Assembly (NCBI RefSeq): GCF_004025965.2
Contig: NZ_SAYU02000001.1
Location: 124,001-188,000, forward strand
DNA: 64,000 bases
From: Phycicoccus flavus
GTDB taxonomy: Bacteria; Actinomycetota; Actinomycetes; Actinomycetales; Dermatophilaceae
Reading direction: 5' to 3'
Shown: positions 52,807-63,389 of the stretch, piece after piece
Position numbering within the stretch: the stretch's first letter is position 1
Layout: the number at the start of each line of letters is the position of its first letter
The notes under the pieces: model-generated
Databases searched by the model: none
The model's input: the letters and a program-made list of their open reading frames with translations, nothing else
What the model was told of the DNA's origin: nothing
Position numbers and translations under genes: made by a program

Positions 52807-53933
52807 GCCGGCGCCTGATCGCCGTGGCCGGCGCGATGGCCGTCGCGCTGCTCGGAGGGGTGGCCGTGCACCACACGGGGCAGGCCGTGACCGAGGCCGC
52901 CCGGGACGCCGGGCCCACCCCACGCGCGTCCGCCACCCCGTTGGCGCACGTGCCGCCGGTCGTCGGTGTGCAGTACACCGCCCTCTGGGACGGCGTCGAG
53001 GAGGCGGACCGGCGGCAGATGGTCGACGCCGTCTCCGGCGCCGGGGCGGGCTGGGTGCGGCTCGACGTCGCCTGGGCGACGCTGCAGCCCTCGGGACCGG
53101 ACCGGTACGACACCGACTGGGGGGCGCGGCGCGTCGACGAGGCCATCACGACGGCCCGGGCCGGGGGACTCAAGGTCCTGCTCACCTTCTACTGGGCGCC
53201 GGGCTGGGCCACCGGCGGCGACGGCAAGGCGGCCCACCCCGACCCGGCGGCGTACGCCCGGGCGCTGCGGTGGGTCGCGGACCGGTGGGGTGACGACGTC
53301 GACGCCTACGAGGTGTGGAACGAGCCCAACGGCAAGCGGTTCTGGAACCCGCCGGACGCGAGGGCGTACGCGGCCCTCCTGCGGGCGGCCTACCCCGCCG
53401 TCAAGGCCGCCGACCCGACGGCCGAGGTCGTCATGGGCGGGCTGGAGTACGTCGACCTCGAGTGGCTCCAGGAGCTCTACGCCGCCGGCGCCAAGGGGTC
53501 CTACGACGTGCTCGCCGTCCACCCCTACCCCAGCCCCGGGGACCTGCCGCCGGGCGCGCCGCCGGACGGGTCGAAGTACCGGTTCCGCAACCTCGACGAG
53601 CTCATGGTCCTCATGCGCGAGCACGGGGAGGCGACGGTGCCGGTCTGGCTCACCGAGGTCGGCTGGTCCGCCCACGAGAACGACGCCGACGCCGAGGTGT
53701 GGGCGCTCGGCGTGAGCCCCGTCGACCAGGGCGCCTACCTCTACGACTCCGTCCGCCTCGTCACCGAGCGCTACCCGCAGGTGAAGGGCTGGTTCTGGTA
53801 CACCGTGCGCGACACCGCGCTCGGCGACGTGCACCAGGACTCGTTCGGGCTCCTCCGGGCCGACGGCTCGCGCAAGCCGGCCTGGTACGCCCTGCGGTGC
53901 GTCACCGTGGGGGACTGCGCGGATGCTCCCTGA
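52803..53933 (+). CDS. Secreted glycoside hydrolase of clan GH-A (GH39/cellulase-like)
   Basis: The 376-residue protein has a signal peptide or anchor (residues 1-25) and a TIM barrel with GVQYTALWDGVEEADRRQMVDAVSGAGAGWVRLDVAWATLQPSG. The acid/base Glu174 is in VWNEPN and the nucleophile Glu285 in VWLTEVGW. These are the clan GH-A landmarks. It probably trims or releases the polysaccharide made by this locus, a common partner of secreted polysaccharide synthesis. The GTG start overlaps the upstream stop by four bases and its own stop overlaps the phosphotransferase start by eleven. Confidence 0.85.
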   Translation: MSRRLIAVAGAMAVALLGGVAVHHTGQAVTEAARDAGPTPRASATPLAHVPPVVGVQYTALWDGVEEADRRQMVDAVSGAGAGWVRLDVAWATLQPSGPDRYDTDWGARRVDEAITTARAGGLKVLLTFYWAPGWATGGDGKAAHPDPAAYARALRWVADRWGDDVDAYEVWNEPNGKRFWNPPDARAYAALLRAAYPAVKAADPTAEVVMGGLEYVDLEWLQELYAAGAKGSYDVLAVHPYPSPGDLPPGAPPDGSKYRFRNLDELMVLMREHGEATVPVWLTEVGWSAHENDADAEVWALGVSPVDQGAYLYDSVRLVTERYPQVKGWFWYTVRDTALGDVHQDSFGLLRADGSRKPAWYALRCVTVGDCADAP

Positions 53934-54756
53934 CGACGTCGCGGCCGCCGTCCGCGCGGCCGGTCCCGACCCGGACGGCCTGCGGGAGGTGCGCAAGCCC
54001 GGGCCGCCGCGCCCCGTCCGGCGCTGGACCGGCGACACCGTGCTGCTGGACCTCGCGACCTCCGCCGAGGGGCGCCGGCTCGTCGCGGCCGAGGTGGCCG
54101 GGCGTCGGTGGGCCGCGGAGGCCGGTGTCCCCGTCCCGGCCGTCCTCGCCGTCGGAGCCGGCGACGGCTGGATGCTCACCGCGCGCGCTCCCGGCGTCTC
54201 CTGCCGGGGGGCGGGCGCCGTGCGCGCGGCCCTGGCGGCGGCCGACGCCGTCGCCGCCTGCCGGGCCCCCCTGCCCACCGTGCCGGCGTCGACGTGGCGC
54301 GGTGACCAGCGCACCCTCGTCGCGCGCGTCGCCCGGTCCGCCGTCGGCGGGCTCCCGCTGCGCCGGTTCCGGGCGGCGCGAGCCGCGGCGGCGGCGCTCA
54401 CCGACCAGGCCCCGGGCCACGGCGACCTCTACCGCCGCAACGTCCTCGCCGACGGTGACCGCGTCTCGGTGGTCGACTGGGAGTTCCTCTCCACGCACCC
54501 GCGGTGGACCGACCACGTGCGTCTCTGGTCGACGCTCACGGACCCGGCCGACCGGGCCGTCGCGGTGGCGCACCTCGAGGCGGTCGTGCCGGCCGCGGCC
54601 CATGGCCACCTGGCCGTCCTCGTCCGTCACCTGAGCCTGCGGCTGCTCGCGGAGAACCTCGCCGCGCCGCCCGCCGAAAGAAATTCCGATGACGTGGATC
54701 ACGCTCGCCGCGTTGTCCCCGAGGGCGAACGGCTGGCCTCCGTCCTCATCACCTGA
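53923..54756 (+). CDS. Aminoglycoside-phosphotransferase-like kinase (APH/choline kinase fold)
   Basis: The 277-residue protein has the APH catalytic loop GHGDLYRRNVLADGDRVSVVDWEFL, with the catalytic Asp in HGD and metal-binding Asp in VVDWE. The N-terminal lobe contains VLAVGAGDGWMLTARAPG. It phosphorylates an unknown sugar or small alcohol; in this locus a lipid-linked or sugar intermediate is likely. ATG at 53923 overlaps the GH stop. The gene ends the three-gene plus-strand group. Confidence 0.82.
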   Translation: MLPDDVAAAVRAAGPDPDGLREVRKPGPPRPVRRWTGDTVLLDLATSAEGRRLVAAEVAGRRWAAEAGVPVPAVLAVGAGDGWMLTARAPGVSCRGAGAVRAALAAADAVAACRAPLPTVPASTWRGDQRTLVARVARSAVGGLPLRRFRAARAAAAALTDQAPGHGDLYRRNVLADGDRVSVVDWEFLSTHPRWTDHVRLWSTLTDPADRAVAVAHLEAVVPAAAHGHLAVLVRHLSLRLLAENLAAPPAERNSDDVDHARRVVPEGERLASVLIT

Positions 54757-54949
54757 GCCCGGAAGGCCCTCGGACCGGGTTTTCCACGTCCGGGAATAAT
54801 CCGCTGCGGCAAGCGGTTAACCACCGTCGAGACAGGACGACGACTGCGCGTGTATCACGGCGCGGGAGCGTTCGTTCCTGTTTCACGACAACCACACATC
54901 GCCTCCTCGTCACGGGGAACGGCTCGTCCACATGGTCCGATCGGGCCGG

Positions 54950-54979
54950 TTGCGTGGCCGTCCGGGAACCGTGCACTAT
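54950..54979 (+). promoter_or_regulatory. Candidate promoter for the sugar transferase operon
   Basis: -35-like TTGCGT (54950-54955), 18-base spacer, -10-like CACTAT (54974-54979). The start would be about 54986, with GGGGGAGCTTCATC before the GTG at 55021. The 264-base gap before the gene also holds a comparatively AT-rich patch (about 54780-54825) and a small hairpin CCGCT/AGCGG at 54801-54816. Confidence 0.45.
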
Positions 54980-55020
54980 GGGGGCTTCCGCGACACCGCT
55001 CTTGCAGGGGGAGCTTCATC

Positions 55021-55701
55021 GTGGCGTTTATTGACGACCTCATTTCCAGGCCGGCGTATCCGGCTGCCGCACGTCCACATCCGGTGGTGACACGTCTCGA
55101 ACGTGTCGTCAAGCGGGTGCTGGACCTTCTCATCGCCTCCGTGGCACTGCTCGTGCTGCTCATCCCGTTCGTCGTGGTGGCAGCGCTGGTCAAGTTCGAC
55201 TCCAAGGGCCCGGTCTTCTTCCGGCACACCCGGGTCGGCGCGCACGGCCGCAGCTTCCGCATGTGGAAGTTCCGCACCATGGTCAACGACGCGGAGGCCC
55301 GCCTCCGTGAGCTGTCCGCGGTCGGCAACGTCTACGCGGACGGGCCGTTCGTGAAGATCGACCACGACCCGCGGATCACCAGGCTCGGTGCCTTCCTCCG
55401 GAAGACCTCCGTCGACGAGCTGCCACAGCTCCTCAACGTGGTCACCGGCGAGATGTCCCTCGTCGGACCCCGGCCGCTCGTCGCGGCCGAGGTCGAGGCG
55501 CTGGGTGACTCGGCGGAGGAGCGGCAGCGGGTGCTGCCCGGGATCACCGGCCTCTGGCAGGTGTCCGGCCGCTCCTCGACCACCAGTGACGAGCGCCTCG
55601 AGCTCGACCTCGAATACGTGCGCCGCCGCGGGCTCTCCTTCGACCTCCGCATCCTGCTCCTCACCGTCCCGGCCGTCCTCTGGCGCCGGGGGGCCATGTG
55701 A
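55021..55701 (+). CDS. Initiating sugar-phosphate transferase (bacterial sugar transferase, WbaP/WcaJ C-terminal type)
   Basis: The 226-residue enzyme transfers a sugar phosphate to undecaprenyl phosphate, the first step in polysaccharide assembly. It has one N-terminal membrane helix (about 34-55, [22 protein letters not shown]) and the family block [30 protein letters not shown], then [34 protein letters not shown] and [29 protein letters not shown]. It lacks the long membrane domain of WbaP, i.e. it is the short form. Its stop overlaps the next GTG by four bases. Confidence 0.93.
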   Translation: MAFIDDLISRPAYPAAARPHPVVTRLERVVKRVLDLLIASVALLVLLIPFVVVAALVKFDSKGPVFFRHTRVGAHGRSFRMWKFRTMVNDAEARLRELSAVGNVYADGPFVKIDHDPRITRLGAFLRKTSVDELPQLLNVVTGEMSLVGPRPLVAAEVEALGDSAEERQRVLPGITGLWQVSGRSSTTSDERLELDLEYVRRRGLSFDLRILLLTVPAVLWRRGAM

Positions 55702-57005
55702 GCAGCGCTCCTCCGTCGCCCCGGGTCCTCCACGTCGCCCAGCCGGTCACCGCCGGCATCGCCGTCGCCGTCACCGGCTACGTGTCGATGCTCGCCGAGC
55801 GGGGCTGGGAGTCCGTCGTGGCCTGCCCGCCGGGCGGTGACCTCGCCGCGACGGCGCAGGCCGCGGGAGCGCGCTGGGTGCGCTGGGACGCGACCCGGTC
55901 TCCCGGCCGGTCCTCGCTGGCCGAGGCGCGCGCGCTGGCCCGGGTCGTCGAGGAGGTGCGCCCCGACGTCGTGCACCTGCACAGCAGCAAGGCCGGGCTC
56001 GCCGGCCGGCTGCTCGGCCGCTCCGGCGTGCCCGTCGTCCTCACCCCGCACGCCTGGAGCTGGCACGGCACCAGCGGGCCCGTGGCCCGCGCGGCCCGGA
56101 CCTGGGAGCGCGCAGCGGCCCGGCGCGCCGACGTCGTGCTCTGCTGCGGGTCCGACGAGGTCGACGAGGGCGTGGCGGCCGGCGTCAGACCCCACCGCTG
56201 GGACGTCCTCGCCAACACCGTCGACCCCGACGCGCTGCCGCCGCTGGACCGGGCCGCAGCCCGGTCCCGGCTCGGTGTCCCGGCCGACCGGGCGGTCGTC
56301 GTCTGCGCCGCGCGGGTCAGCCACCAGAAGGGCCAGGACGTGCTCTTCGAGGCCTGGCGGGCCGCCGCCCCGGACGCCACGCTCGTCCTCGTCGGTGCGG
56401 TCGCCGACCGCGACCGGATCCTCGCGCTCGCCCCGCCCGGCACCGTCGTCGTCGTGCCCGCGTCCCGGACGGACGTCCTGCTGTGGTGCGGTGCCGCCGA
56501 CCTCGTCGTCGCTCCGTCGCGCTACGAGGGCCTGTCGCTGGCCGCCCTGGAGGCCGCCGCGATGGGCGCCCCGGTGCTCGCCACGGACGTCGGCGGGATG
56601 CGGGAGGCCCTGACGGGTACTCCCGCCCGACTGCTCCCCACCGAGGACGCGCTGGCCCTGGCCGCCGCGATCTCCGACGGACTGGTGCGCCGCGCGGAGC
56701 TCGCGCTCACGGCCACCTCCGCCGCCGCGGACCTGCGGCAGCGCCTCCGGACCCGATGGGCCGACAACGCCGACCACCTCGACCGGCTGTACCGCGAGCT
56801 CGTCATCACGCACGCCCCCGTCGTGCCCTCCGTCGCCCCCCGCTCTCGCGCGGCGACCTCCGCCCGTCCCCCGTCGGTTCTGCCGACGGCCCCGGGCACC
56901 ACCGAGCGGCCCGTGCCGCCGGCCCACGACCGGGCGCCTCGTCCCGACGTGCACCACCTCACCCCGACCTCGGTCGGGGGTGTTCCCGCAGGAGGATCTC
57001 GATGA
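55698..57005 (+). CDS. GT4-family glycosyltransferase with Pro/Ser-rich C-terminal tail
   Basis: The 435-residue protein has GT-B signatures: [21 protein letters not shown], the [19 protein letters not shown] segment, [29 protein letters not shown] and the donor motif [29 protein letters not shown]. It adds the second sugar or a later one. The ~60 residues after about 375 are a low-complexity Pro/Ser/Ala stretch with no known domain. Start GTG 55698 overlaps the sugar transferase stop, and its stop overlaps the next ATG. Confidence 0.9.
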   Translation: MSSAPPSPRVLHVAQPVTAGIAVAVTGYVSMLAERGWESVVACPPGGDLAATAQAAGARWVRWDATRSPGRSSLAEARALARVVEEVRPDVVHLHSSKAGLAGRLLGRSGVPVVLTPHAWSWHGTSGPVARAARTWERAAARRADVVLCCGSDEVDEGVAAGVRPHRWDVLANTVDPDALPPLDRAAARSRLGVPADRAVVVCAARVSHQKGQDVLFEAWRAAAPDATLVLVGAVADRDRILALAPPGTVVVVPASRTDVLLWCGAADLVVAPSRYEGLSLAALEAAAMGAPVLATDVGGMREALTGTPARLLPTEDALALAAAISDGLVRRAELALTATSAAADLRQRLRTRWADNADHLDRLYRELVITHAPVVPSVAPRSRAATSARPPSVLPTAPGTTERPVPPAHDRAPRPDVHHLTPTSVGGVPAGGSR

Positions 57006-60000
57006 TCCGTCGTCTCGCGTGCGTGCTGCTCGCAGCCGCATCGATGGTCATCACCGTCCCGGCCCCTCAGGCATCCGCAGTGGATGCCGGGATCGAGACA
57101 CTCACCGCCACGCCGCTCGACACGTGGCAGACGAACGGCACGGTCTGGGCCATCCAGGTCGTCGGCGACGTCGCCTACGTCGGTGGCAGCTTCACCACGG
57201 TCCGGCCACCGGGTGCCGCCCCCGGGACCCAGGAGGTCTCGCGGCGGTTCGCCGCGGCCTTCGACGCCCGCACCGGGGCGCTGCTGCCGTGGAACCCGAC
57301 GTTCTCGGGCACGGTCAGCTCCTCGACCGACACCAACTGCCCCTCCGTCGGCGGCGGGAAGCGCGAGTGCGGCACGGTCTGGGACATGGACGTCACGCCC
57401 GACGGCAGGACGCTCTACATGTCGGGTGACTTCACCCAGGTCAACGGCCAGTGGCGGATGGGCCTGGTCGGCTTCGACACCGCCACCGGCGCCATGACCG
57501 ACGTCTACCGCGCCGGCATCTACGGCCGCGCGATGGCCGTCACCGCGACGAACACGACGGTCTACGTCGGCGGCAACTTCAGCAAGCTGTCCGACGGCAG
57601 CGTCCGCAGCCGCCTCGCGGCCTTCTCCCGGACCACCGGGGAGACGCTGCCCTGGGCGCCGTCCGCCGACGACACCGTCCGCAAGCTCAAGGTCGCGCCG
57701 GACGGCTCCAAGCTCGTCGTCGGCGGCAACTTCTCCACGATCGACGGCACCGGCCCGCGGCGCCTCTCGGCCGTGACCCTCGACACCGGCGCGCACATCA
57801 CGTCGTTCAACGCGACGAACAACTTCGCGACCAACGCCTGGGTCGAGGACATCGAGGTCTTCGGTGACTCGCTCTACGTCGCCGGCGAGGCCTCGGGCTC
57901 GATCAACGAGGGCATCGACCAGTACGACAGCGCCGGCGTGCGCCAGCACTTCGACAACTGCCTCGGCGCCTCGCACTCCGTCGCCGTGCTCCGCGGGGTC
58001 GTCTACGCCGGCTCGCACTCGCACAACTGCGGGTCGACCGCCAGCGGCTCGGGGATGGTCGACGGCTTCACCGAGCAGTACCAGTCCACCGACCCCGAGA
58101 CCTCCCGCCGCTACAAGCTGCGCGCCGAGGTCCCCGTGGGCGACGGCAAGTTCCAGCTGCTGAACTGGACCCCGCAGACCGACGACGGCAACGGCCCGCG
58201 CGAGATGGCGACGGTCGGCAACGACATGCTGTGGATCGGCGGCGAGTTCACCCTCGTCAACGACAACCTCCCCCAGCAGGGGCTCACCCGCTTCGCGTAC
58301 AAGGACGCCGGCGGCGTGCCGTCGGCCCCGCGCCGCGGCGACGCCCCGATCGCCTACTCCTCGGTCCCCGGGCGGGCCACCGTCACGTGGTCCACCGGCG
58401 AGGACCGCGACAGCCGCACCGTCACCTACCAGGTGGTCAAGGACGGCAACACCTCCGCGCCGGTCTACTCGACGGCGATGGAGACCAAGCCCTGGTACCC
58501 CGGGTGGATGTCCTGGACCGACTCCAGCGTCGTGCCGGGCTCCACGCACACCTACGCCGTCCGCGGCGTCGATCCCGACGGCCGGGTCGGGCCGCTGTCG
58601 CCGGCCACGACGGTCGTCGTCCCGAGCAGCGCCACCGCGCCCAGGGACGTCCCGGCCAAGGACGGCGCGCGCCTGTCCTACCCGCTGGACGAGAGCGCCG
58701 GCTCGAGCACGGTGCGGGACGTCGTCGCCGGCCGCTCCCTCTCCGTCGGCTCCCGGGCGACGCTCGGACGCCCCGGCGTCACGGGCCTCGGCGGCACCGC
58801 GGTCTCCCTGAGCGGCCTCAGCGGCGCCGCCCTGGCGGACCAGACCGCGGAGTGGGCGAAGAAGCAGGCAAGCATCGAGCTGTGGTTCTCGACGTCGTCG
58901 TCGCTGGGAGGCCGGCTGGCCGGGATGGGCAACTCGCGCAGCACCGGTGGCACCTCGAGCAGCACCGACCGCGTCGTCTACCTCACCAACGACGGGCGGG
59001 TCGCCTTCGGCGTCGCGTCCGACCAGCGACGCACGCTGTTCTCCGGCAGCGGCCTCAACGACGGCAGGTGGCACCACGTCGTCGCCACCATCGACTCCCT
59101 CAACGGGACCGTGCTGTACGTCGACGGCAAGGCCGTCGGGTCCGACCCCGACGCGCACACCATCGCCCGCCTCAACGGGTACTGGCGTCTCGGCGGCGAC
59201 TCGCTGAGCGGGTGGCCCTCGCGTCCGTCCAGCGACTGGTTCTCGGGCACCGTCGACCAGTTCGCGCTCTACACCTACCCGATGACCCCGGGCCAGGTGT
59301 CCCGGCACTACGGGCTCGCGGGCGGGCCGGTCGCCGACACCCAGCCGCCCACGGTCCCCGGCGGGGTCTCGGCCGCGGCGAACGGCCAGGACGTCACGGT
59401 GTCGTGGAACGCCTCCACCGACGACGACTCGGTGGCCGAGTACCGCGTCTACCGCGGGACGTCGGCGGGCTTCACCGCGGACGACGCCTCGCAGGTCGCC
59501 CGGACCGGCGCCCTGTCGACCGTCGACCCGGGCGTGGCCGCCGGCACCTGGTACTACAAGGTCGCCGCCGTCGACCCCAGCGGCAACGTCAGCGCGGCCT
59601 CGTCGGCCGCCTCGGTGACGGTGACCGAGCCGCCCCCGACCCCGCAGGCGCTCGCGCCGCTCGAGGACACCTGGGTGAACTCGACGAGCACCGGAACGAA
59701 CTACGGCGCCAGCTGGGTGATGCGCTCGCGGGGAGGGACCTCCGAGCAGGTCTCCTACCTGAAGTTCCGGGTGCCGACGGTGCCGGCGGGCAAGGCGCTG
59801 AAGAGCGCCACGCTGGCGCTGTCGTCCTCGGCGAACAGCTGGGCGTCGACCACCGAGACGCAGGAGATCCGGGTCGTCACCGACTCCTCCTGGTCGCAGT
59901 CGACGATGACCTGGGCCAACCGGCCGGCGGTGTCCGGCACCGTCGCCGGGACGCTCGCGGGCATCGGGGTCGACGAGAACCGGACGGTGACCCTCGACCC

Positions 60001-60130
60001 GGCGACGCTCAGCGCGTACGCCGGGCAGGACCTCACCCTCGCCGTCGTCGGGACCGGCGCGGACAACGCCGAGTTCGACACGAGAGAGGCCCCGTCCGGG
60101 TCTCCCGCCCTCACCGTGCTGATCGGCTGA
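57002..60130 (+). CDS. Secreted multidomain protein: beta-propeller, Fn3-like, LamG, Fn3, DNRLRE
   Basis: The 1,042-residue protein has a signal peptide (residues 1-26, cleaved at ASA). An N-terminal beta-propeller-like domain (about 30-430) carries the motif [17 protein letters not shown]. An Fn3-like region (about 439-543), LamG jelly roll (about 553-776, [11 protein letters not shown]...[24 protein letters not shown]), Fn3 (about 782-878) and a C-terminal DNRLRE carbohydrate/surface domain (about 883-1042, [15 protein letters not shown]) follow. LamG and DNRLRE domains suggest binding of polysaccharide. It has no sortase motif. It overlaps the upstream GT4 stop by four bases, tying it to polysaccharide synthesis. 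Confidence 0.88.
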   Translation: MIRRLACVLLAAASMVITVPAPQASAVDAGIETLTATPLDTWQTNGTVWAIQVVGDVAYVGGSFTTVRPPGAAPGTQEVSRRFAAAFDARTGALLPWNPTFSGTVSSSTDTNCPSVGGGKRECGTVWDMDVTPDGRTLYMSGDFTQVNGQWRMGLVGFDTATGAMTDVYRAGIYGRAMAVTATNTTVYVGGNFSKLSDGSVRSRLAAFSRTTGETLPWAPSADDTVRKLKVAPDGSKLVVGGNFSTIDGTGPRRLSAVTLDTGAHITSFNATNNFATNAWVEDIEVFGDSLYVAGEASGSINEGIDQYDSAGVRQHFDNCLGASHSVAVLRGVVYAGSHSHNCGSTASGSGMVDGFTEQYQSTDPETSRRYKLRAEVPVGDGKFQLLNWTPQTDDGNGPREMATVGNDMLWIGGEFTLVNDNLPQQGLTRFAYKDAGGVPSAPRRGDAPIAYSSVPGRATVTWSTGEDRDSRTVTYQVVKDGNTSAPVYSTAMETKPWYPGWMSWTDSSVVPGSTHTYAVRGVDPDGRVGPLSPATTVVVPSSATAPRDVPAKDGARLSYPLDESAGSSTVRDVVAGRSLSVGSRATLGRPGVTGLGGTAVSLSGLSGAALADQTAEWAKKQASIELWFSTSSSLGGRLAGMGNSRSTGGTSSSTDRVVYLTNDGRVAFGVASDQRRTLFSGSGLNDGRWHHVVATIDSLNGTVLYVDGKAVGSDPDAHTIARLNGYWRLGGDSLSGWPSRPSSDWFSGTVDQFALYTYPMTPGQVSRHYGLAGGPVADTQPPTVPGGVSAAANGQDVTVSWNASTDDDSVAEYRVYRGTSAGFTADDASQVARTGALSTVDPGVAAGTWYYKVAAVDPSGNVSAASSAASVTVTEPPPTPQALAPLEDTWVNSTSTGTNYGASWVMRSRGGTSEQVSYLKFRVPTVPAGKALKSATLALSSSANSWASTTETQEIRVVTDSSWSQSTMTWANRPAVSGTVAGTLAGIGVDENRTVTLDPATLSAYAGQDLTLAVVGTGADNAEFDTREAPSGSPALTVLIG

Positions 60131-60135
60131 CGGCG

Positions 60136-63100
60136 ATGCGCGGCGGTCGCCTGCGGGCAGCGGTCCTGGTCCTCACCACGGCGATCCTCGCCGCCACCGG
60201 AACCGCGCTCGCCCCGGGCGCCGCCGCCGTCGTCGACCCCGCCCCCCTCGCCTCCTGGCGCCCGGACAACGGGCACACCTACGCCATGGTGCGGGCCGGC
60301 GACACGATGGTCCTCGGCGGGGACTTCTCGTGGATGCGGGGCCCGGACGGGTCGGTCACCCGTCGCTACGGTCTCGCCGCGGTGAGCCTCACCACCGGCG
60401 AGCTGCTGCCCTGGGCGCCGGCGGTCGACGGTGCCGTGTGGTCGCTCGAGCTCACCCCGGACGGCGGCAGCGTCTACGTCGGCGGGTCGTTCACCGCGGT
60501 GGGCGGGACGGCCCGGGGCAACCTGGCCCGGGTCGGCCTGTCCTCCGGGGCGGTCGCCTCGTGGCGGGCCGACACCAACGGGCAGGTCCGGGACACCGCG
60601 CTGCACGACGGGCAGCTCTACGTGGTCGGCTCGTTCTCGACCGTCGGCGGACAGTCCCGCGGGCGCGGGGCGACCCTCGACCCCGGCAGCGCGGCGGTCG
60701 GCGCGTGGAACCCCCGGGCCAACAGCGGCATCCGGTCCGTCGCCTTCGGGCCCACCGGCGCCACCGCCTACCTCGGCGGCACCTTCACGACCCTGTCCGG
60801 CGCGGCCCGCGAGTTCGCCGGCGCGGTGGACGCCACGAGCGGGGCGGTCACCTCGTGGGTCCCCCGCTCGTCGTGCAACGACGCGAACAACCCCTGCTAC
60901 GTCTTCGACGTCGTCGTCACCGACGACCTCGTCCACCTCGCCGTCGGGGGACCTGGCGGACGGGTCACGACGCTTGACCGGGCCACGGGGTTCGAGCGCT
61001 GGTGGGCGGGTGGCGACGGTGACGTCCAGGTGCTCCGGCTGCGCGACGGCAAGCTGTACGCCGGCGGGCACTTCGACACCGCGTTCGCCGGGTCCCCGCG
61101 GGCAGGGGTCGTCGTCCTCGACGCCCTGAGCGGGGCCGTCCTGCCGGACGTCACCGCCCGGGTCCTCGGCTGGTCCGGCGTGTGGGCGATGACCCTCGAC
61201 GGGTCGCGGTTCGGTATCGGCGGGCACTTCGAGACCGTCGACGGCGTGACGACCCGGCGGTACGCCGCGTTCTCCGTCGTCCCCGACCCCGCGGACACCT
61301 CGCCGCCCTCGGTGCCCGGCTCCGTCGTCGCCCCCGCCGCGCTGTCGGACGAGGTCAGCCTGTCGTGGAACGAGTCCCAGGACGACGTCGCCGTGTCGCA
61401 CTACGTCGTGCACCGCGACGGTCAGCCCGTCGCCGAGGTCAACCGGCCGTTCTTCCGCGACCGGACGGTGCTGCCCGGCACCCAGTACCGCTACACGGTG
61501 CGCGCGGTCGACACCTCGGGCAACGCCGGCGATGCCAGCGGCGTGGTCACGGTGACCACCGAGGCCGCGCGCTCGCTGCTCGTCGGCCACACGACGCCGG
61601 TCCGGTTCCTGTCCACCGGCAACGCCCCGTCCGGCGCCTGGACCACGACGGGCTACGACGACTCCGGCTGGTCCGTGGGCGCCGGCGAGCTCGGCTACGG
61701 TGACGGCGACGAGGACACCTTCATCAGTCCCCTCGGTGTCGCGCACTACTTCCGCACCGCGTTCACGATCCCCGACCTGTCGGCGGTGTCCGGGCAGCGA
61801 CTGCGGCTGCTCGTCGACGACGGCGCGGTCGTGTACCTCAACGGCTCGGAGCTCGTCCGCGAGAACATGCCGAACGGGACCGTGTCCAGCACGACGCTCG
61901 CGTCGTCGGGCATCGGCGGCACGGGCGAGATGGACTGGTCGACCTACGCCGTCCCGGGCGGCCGGCTGGTCCAGGGCGCCAACGTCCTCGCCGTCGAGGT
62001 GCACAACGCGTCGTCCTCCTCGTCGGACGTCAGCTACGCGGCGCGGGTGGAGTACACGCCGCAGTCCGCGCCGGCGACCCCGACCGGTCTGACCGCGACG
62101 GCGACGTCGTCGTCCTCGGTGGACCTCACCTGGGGCTCGGCGGCCGGGGCCACGGGCTACGACGTCCAGCGGGGCGGCACCACCGTCGCCACGGTGGCCT
62201 CGCCCGCGTTCACCGACACCGGCCTCACCGAGAGCACGCAGTACTCATACCGGGTGCTCGCCCGCAACGCCTCCGGGGCGAGCGCGCCCAGCGCGGCGGT
62301 GTCGGTGACCACGTCGGCCGCGCCCGCCCCGCCCGCGAGCCCGGCCGCACCCGTCCTGACGGCCCCGAGCTCGACGAGCGTACAGGTCGGCTGGAGCGCC
62401 GTGGCCGGCGCCACCGGGTACACCGTGCGCCGCGACGGCACGGCGGTGGCCACGACGTCCAGCACCTCGTTCCTCGACTCCGGGCTCTCTCCGCAGACGC
62501 AGTACACGTACTCGGTGGTCGCCTCCAACGACGCCGGGTCCAGCGCGCCCGGGCCGGGTGCCTCGGTCACGACCCCGGCCGCCCCGGCGGCGCCGCCGCC
62601 GGCCCCCACCGGGCTCGCGTCGTCGGCCGTGACCTCGACGGCGGCGACCCTGTCCTGGCAGCCGGCCGCCGGCGCCGAGTCGTACACGGTCCAGCGGGAC
62701 GGCACGGCCGTCGCGACCGTCACGGGCACGGGCTGGGAGGACACCGGCCTCTCGGCGGACCTGACCTACGACTACCGGGTCCTCGCGAGCAACGGCAACG
62801 GGTCGAGCGCGCCGAGCGCGACCCTCACCGTCCGGACCCGGACCCTGCTCCTCAGCGGTGACACCTGGCGGATGAACGGCACCGGCGCCGACCTCGGGAC
62901 GGCCTGGCGGGCCCCGACCTACGACGACTCCTCGTGGCAGCGCGGGCCCAGCCAGTGGGGCGTGGGCGACGGCGACGAGGCCACCGTCCTGCAGTGGGCG
63001 ACCGCCCCGCGTCCGGTCACCGCCTACGGCCGCACGACCGTCGACATCGGCCCGACCACCGCCGACGTCACCGCGCTGCGGATGCGCCTGCTCGTCGACG

Positions 63101-63345
63101 ACGGCTGCGTCGTCTACGTCAACGGCAGCGAGGTCTACCGCTTCAACCTGCCCACCGGGCCGATCGACTCGCAGACCCGGGCGCTGCGCTATATCGCGGG
63201 CAGCGAGGAGAACCTGTGGCGCACCGTCGACGTCCCCGCGAGCGCCCTGGTCCCCGGCCGGAACGTCGTCGCGGTGGAGGTCCACCAGGACCAGCCGAGC
63301 TCGAGCGACATCTCGCTCGACCTGGAGCTGGGTCCGGTCCGCTGA
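60136..63345 (+). CDS. Secreted multidomain protein: beta-propeller, Fn3 repeats and twin galactose-binding-like domains
   Basis: The 1,069-residue protein is a paralogue of its upstream neighbour in the N-terminal propeller (signal peptide 1-31; propeller about 35-385, with VYVGGSFTAVGG and TAYLGGTFTTLSG). Then come Fn3 (about 388-474), a galactose-binding/PA14-like domain (about 475-640, GYDDSGWSVGAGELGYGDGDEDTF and LLVDDGAVVYLNGSEL), three Fn3 repeats (about 645-901) and a second such domain (about 903-1069, TYDDSSWQRGPSQWGVGDGDEATV and LLVDDGCVVYVNGSEV). It is presumably surface-active on glycans. It starts five bases after the upstream stop and ends at a convergent terminator. Confidence 0.88.
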   Translation: MRGGRLRAAVLVLTTAILAATGTALAPGAAAVVDPAPLASWRPDNGHTYAMVRAGDTMVLGGDFSWMRGPDGSVTRRYGLAAVSLTTGELLPWAPAVDGAVWSLELTPDGGSVYVGGSFTAVGGTARGNLARVGLSSGAVASWRADTNGQVRDTALHDGQLYVVGSFSTVGGQSRGRGATLDPGSAAVGAWNPRANSGIRSVAFGPTGATAYLGGTFTTLSGAAREFAGAVDATSGAVTSWVPRSSCNDANNPCYVFDVVVTDDLVHLAVGGPGGRVTTLDRATGFERWWAGGDGDVQVLRLRDGKLYAGGHFDTAFAGSPRAGVVVLDALSGAVLPDVTARVLGWSGVWAMTLDGSRFGIGGHFETVDGVTTRRYAAFSVVPDPADTSPPSVPGSVVAPAALSDEVSLSWNESQDDVAVSHYVVHRDGQPVAEVNRPFFRDRTVLPGTQYRYTVRAVDTSGNAGDASGVVTVTTEAARSLLVGHTTPVRFLSTGNAPSGAWTTTGYDDSGWSVGAGELGYGDGDEDTFISPLGVAHYFRTAFTIPDLSAVSGQRLRLLVDDGAVVYLNGSELVRENMPNGTVSSTTLASSGIGGTGEMDWSTYAVPGGRLVQGANVLAVEVHNASSSSSDVSYAARVEYTPQSAPATPTGLTATATSSSSVDLTWGSAAGATGYDVQRGGTTVATVASPAFTDTGLTESTQYSYRVLARNASGASAPSAAVSVTTSAAPAPPASPAAPVLTAPSSTSVQVGWSAVAGATGYTVRRDGTAVATTSSTSFLDSGLSPQTQYTYSVVASNDAGSSAPGPGASVTTPAAPAAPPPAPTGLASSAVTSTAATLSWQPAAGAESYTVQRDGTAVATVTGTGWEDTGLSADLTYDYRVLASNGNGSSAPSATLTVRTRTLLLSGDTWRMNGTGADLGTAWRAPTYDDSSWQRGPSQWGVGDGDEATVLQWATAPRPVTAYGRTTVDIGPTTADVTALRMRLLVDDGCVVYVNGSEVYRFNLPTGPIDSQTRALRYIAGSEENLWRTVDVPASALVPGRNVVAVEVHQDQPSSSDISLDLELGPVR

Positions 63346-63351
63346 GCCCGG

Positions 63352-63386
63352 CGGGCCCGGGGTGGAGGCGAGACCCCCCGGGCCCG
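63352..63386. terminator. Terminator between convergent genes
   Basis: An 11-bp stem: CGGGCCCGGGG (63352-63362) and CCCCGGGCCCG (63376-63386) with a 13-base loop, six bases past the stop of the large secreted protein and just beyond the end of the minus-strand transglutaminase gene. Confidence 0.75.
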
Positions 63387-63389
63387 TCG

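Noticed and set aside
37830-63345. Sortase-anchored surface proteins
   Set aside because: None of the three large secreted proteins has an LPxTG-like motif, hydrophobic C-terminal helix or basic tail.
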